Shown: piece by piece, positions 12,176-12,908 of the stretch | How positions within the stretch are numbered: position 1 is the first letter of the stretch | How the letters are laid out: every line of letters starts with the position of its first letter | Origin: Nitrospirota bacterium | GTDB taxonomy: Bacteria; Nitrospirota; Nitrospiria; Nitrospirales; Nitrospiraceae | Assembly (NCBI GenBank): GCA_020028195.1 | Contig: JAHWYE010000012.1 | Location: forward strand, 1 to 12,908 | Length of the DNA: 12,908 nucleotides | Reading direction: 5' to 3' | Position numbers and translations under genes: made by a program | The notes under the pieces: model-generated | Told to the model about the DNA's origin: nothing | The model's database searches: none | The model's input: the letters and a program-made list of their open reading frames with translations, nothing else

Positions 12176-12908
12176 TCATCCTCAAGACTCAGGACGAAAT
12201 CGAGGTGATGGCGAGAGCGTCCAAGCTGGTTGCCGAGACGCTCCAGGCCCTGAAGCGGGAGGTGCGTCCTGGCATCGCGACGGAAGAGTTGGACCGGCTT
12301 GCCGAAGAGTTCATTCGCGCGCGTGGCGGAGTGCCTGCCTTCAAGGGATATCGAAACTATCCCAAGACGCTCTGCGCGTCGGTCAACGACGAGGTGGTGC
12401 ACGGCATCCCGTCAAAGCGGGTGCTGAAGGACGGGGATATCGTCGGACTCGATCTTGGCGCAATCGTTGACGGCTTCTATGGCGATTCCGCCGTCACCGT
12501 TCCAGTCGGTGCCATTCCCCCCGAGGCGGTGGAGCTCCTGCGCGTGACGGAGGAAGCCCTCTACAAGGGAATCGAGCAGGCGATCGTAGGCAATCGACTG
12601 TCTGACATCTCTCATGCAATCCAGCGGCACGCTGAAGCGGCGGGGTTTTCAGTCGTAACCGATTTTGTTGGCCATGGAATCGGTCAGCAGTTGCATGAAG
12701 AGCCGCAGATCCCTAATTATGGCAAACCGGGACAGGGGCCGCGTCTCCAGGTGGGGATGGTGCTGGCGATCGAGCCGATGATCAATATGGGGGGAAGTGC
12801 GGTGCGCGTGCTCGAGGATCAGTGGACGGCGGTAACGAGAGACGGGAGTCTGTCGGCTCATTTTGAGCACACCATCGCCGTCCAGACCAGGATGAAGGCG
12901 ACCGTCGA
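12172..12908 (+). CDS. map: Methionine aminopeptidase type I (3' end beyond window)
   Basis: Map removes the initiator methionine from nascent proteins with two metal ions. The frame starts at GTG 12172 (MIILKTQDEIEVMARASKL), overlapping the adk stop by 4 nt, and stays open to the window end. 245 codons are visible, close to the usual length of about 250-264. The five metal ligands are all present: Asp94 and Asp105 (LDLGAIVDGFYGD), His168 (FVGHGIG), Glu201 (IEPM) and Glu232 (HFEHT). His77 of VVHGIP is also in place. There is no N-terminal zinc finger or SH3-binding extension, so this is the short bacterial form (type Ia). Confidence 0.96.
   Translation, partial: MIILKTQDEIEVMARASKLVAETLQALKREVRPGIATEELDRLAEEFIRARGGVPAFKGYRNYPKTLCASVNDEVVHGIPSKRVLKDGDIVGLDLGAIVDGFYGDSAVTVPVGAIPPEAVELLRVTEEALYKGIEQAIVGNRLSDISHAIQRHAEAAGFSVVTDFVGHGIGQQLHEEPQIPNYGKPGQGPRLQVGMVLAIEPMINMGGSAVRVLEDQWTAVTRDGSLSAHFEHTIAVQTRMKATV

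Overview
The window is an almost complete S10-spc ribosomal protein cluster of a GC-rich bacterium. All 25 genes lie on the + strand. The order is tuf (3' end only), rpsJ, rplC, rplD, rplW, rplB, rpsS, rplV, rpsC, rplP, rpmC, rpsQ, rplN, rplX, rplE, rpsN, rpsH, rplF, rplR, rpsE, rpmD, rplO, secY, adk, map (open at the right edge). Protein lengths and signatures are canonical throughout. From remembered protein sequence style (for example L2 beginning MGLKQYRPTSPG) and the style of the intergenic repeats, I suspect a Nitrospira-like member of Nitrospirota. That is an inference, not a demonstrated assignment.

Layout: 1-112 is the C-terminus of EF-Tu. Positions 261-5733 hold the S10 block (S10, L3, L4, L23, L2, S19, L22, S3, L16, L29, S17). 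Positions 5808-10203 hold the spc block (L14, L24, L5, zinc-type S14, S8, L6, L18, S5, L30, L15). SecY (translocon channel), adenylate kinase and methionine aminopeptidase follow. The ribosomal proteins build both subunits, and SecY and Map act on the nascent chain. Tight coupling is visible at rplD/rplW, rpmC/rpsQ, rpmD/rplO, rplO/secY and adk/map, whose start and stop codons overlap. Seven of the 24 visible start codons are not ATG (GTG for rpsJ, rplB, rplP, rpsN, secY and map; TTG for rpsE).

The unusual part is between the genes. Three junctions (tuf-rpsJ, rpsJ-rplC, rplW-rplB) each carry one copy of a palindromic element of about 95 nt. It has variable outer arms of about 21 nt, an 8-bp outer core stem, an almost invariant 10-bp inner stem and a 9-nt loop. 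The copies differ by compensatory base-pair changes. A possible shortened relative lies between rpsH and rplF. Other junctions (rplB-rpsS, rpsS-rplV, rpsQ-rplN, rplE-rpsN, rpsN-rpsH, rplR-rpsE) hold different palindromic or word-like AT-richer filler. No tRNA, rRNA, CRISPR array, protein-coding mobile element, convincing promoter or T-tailed intrinsic terminator was seen. No gene-free stretch exceeds 150 nt.
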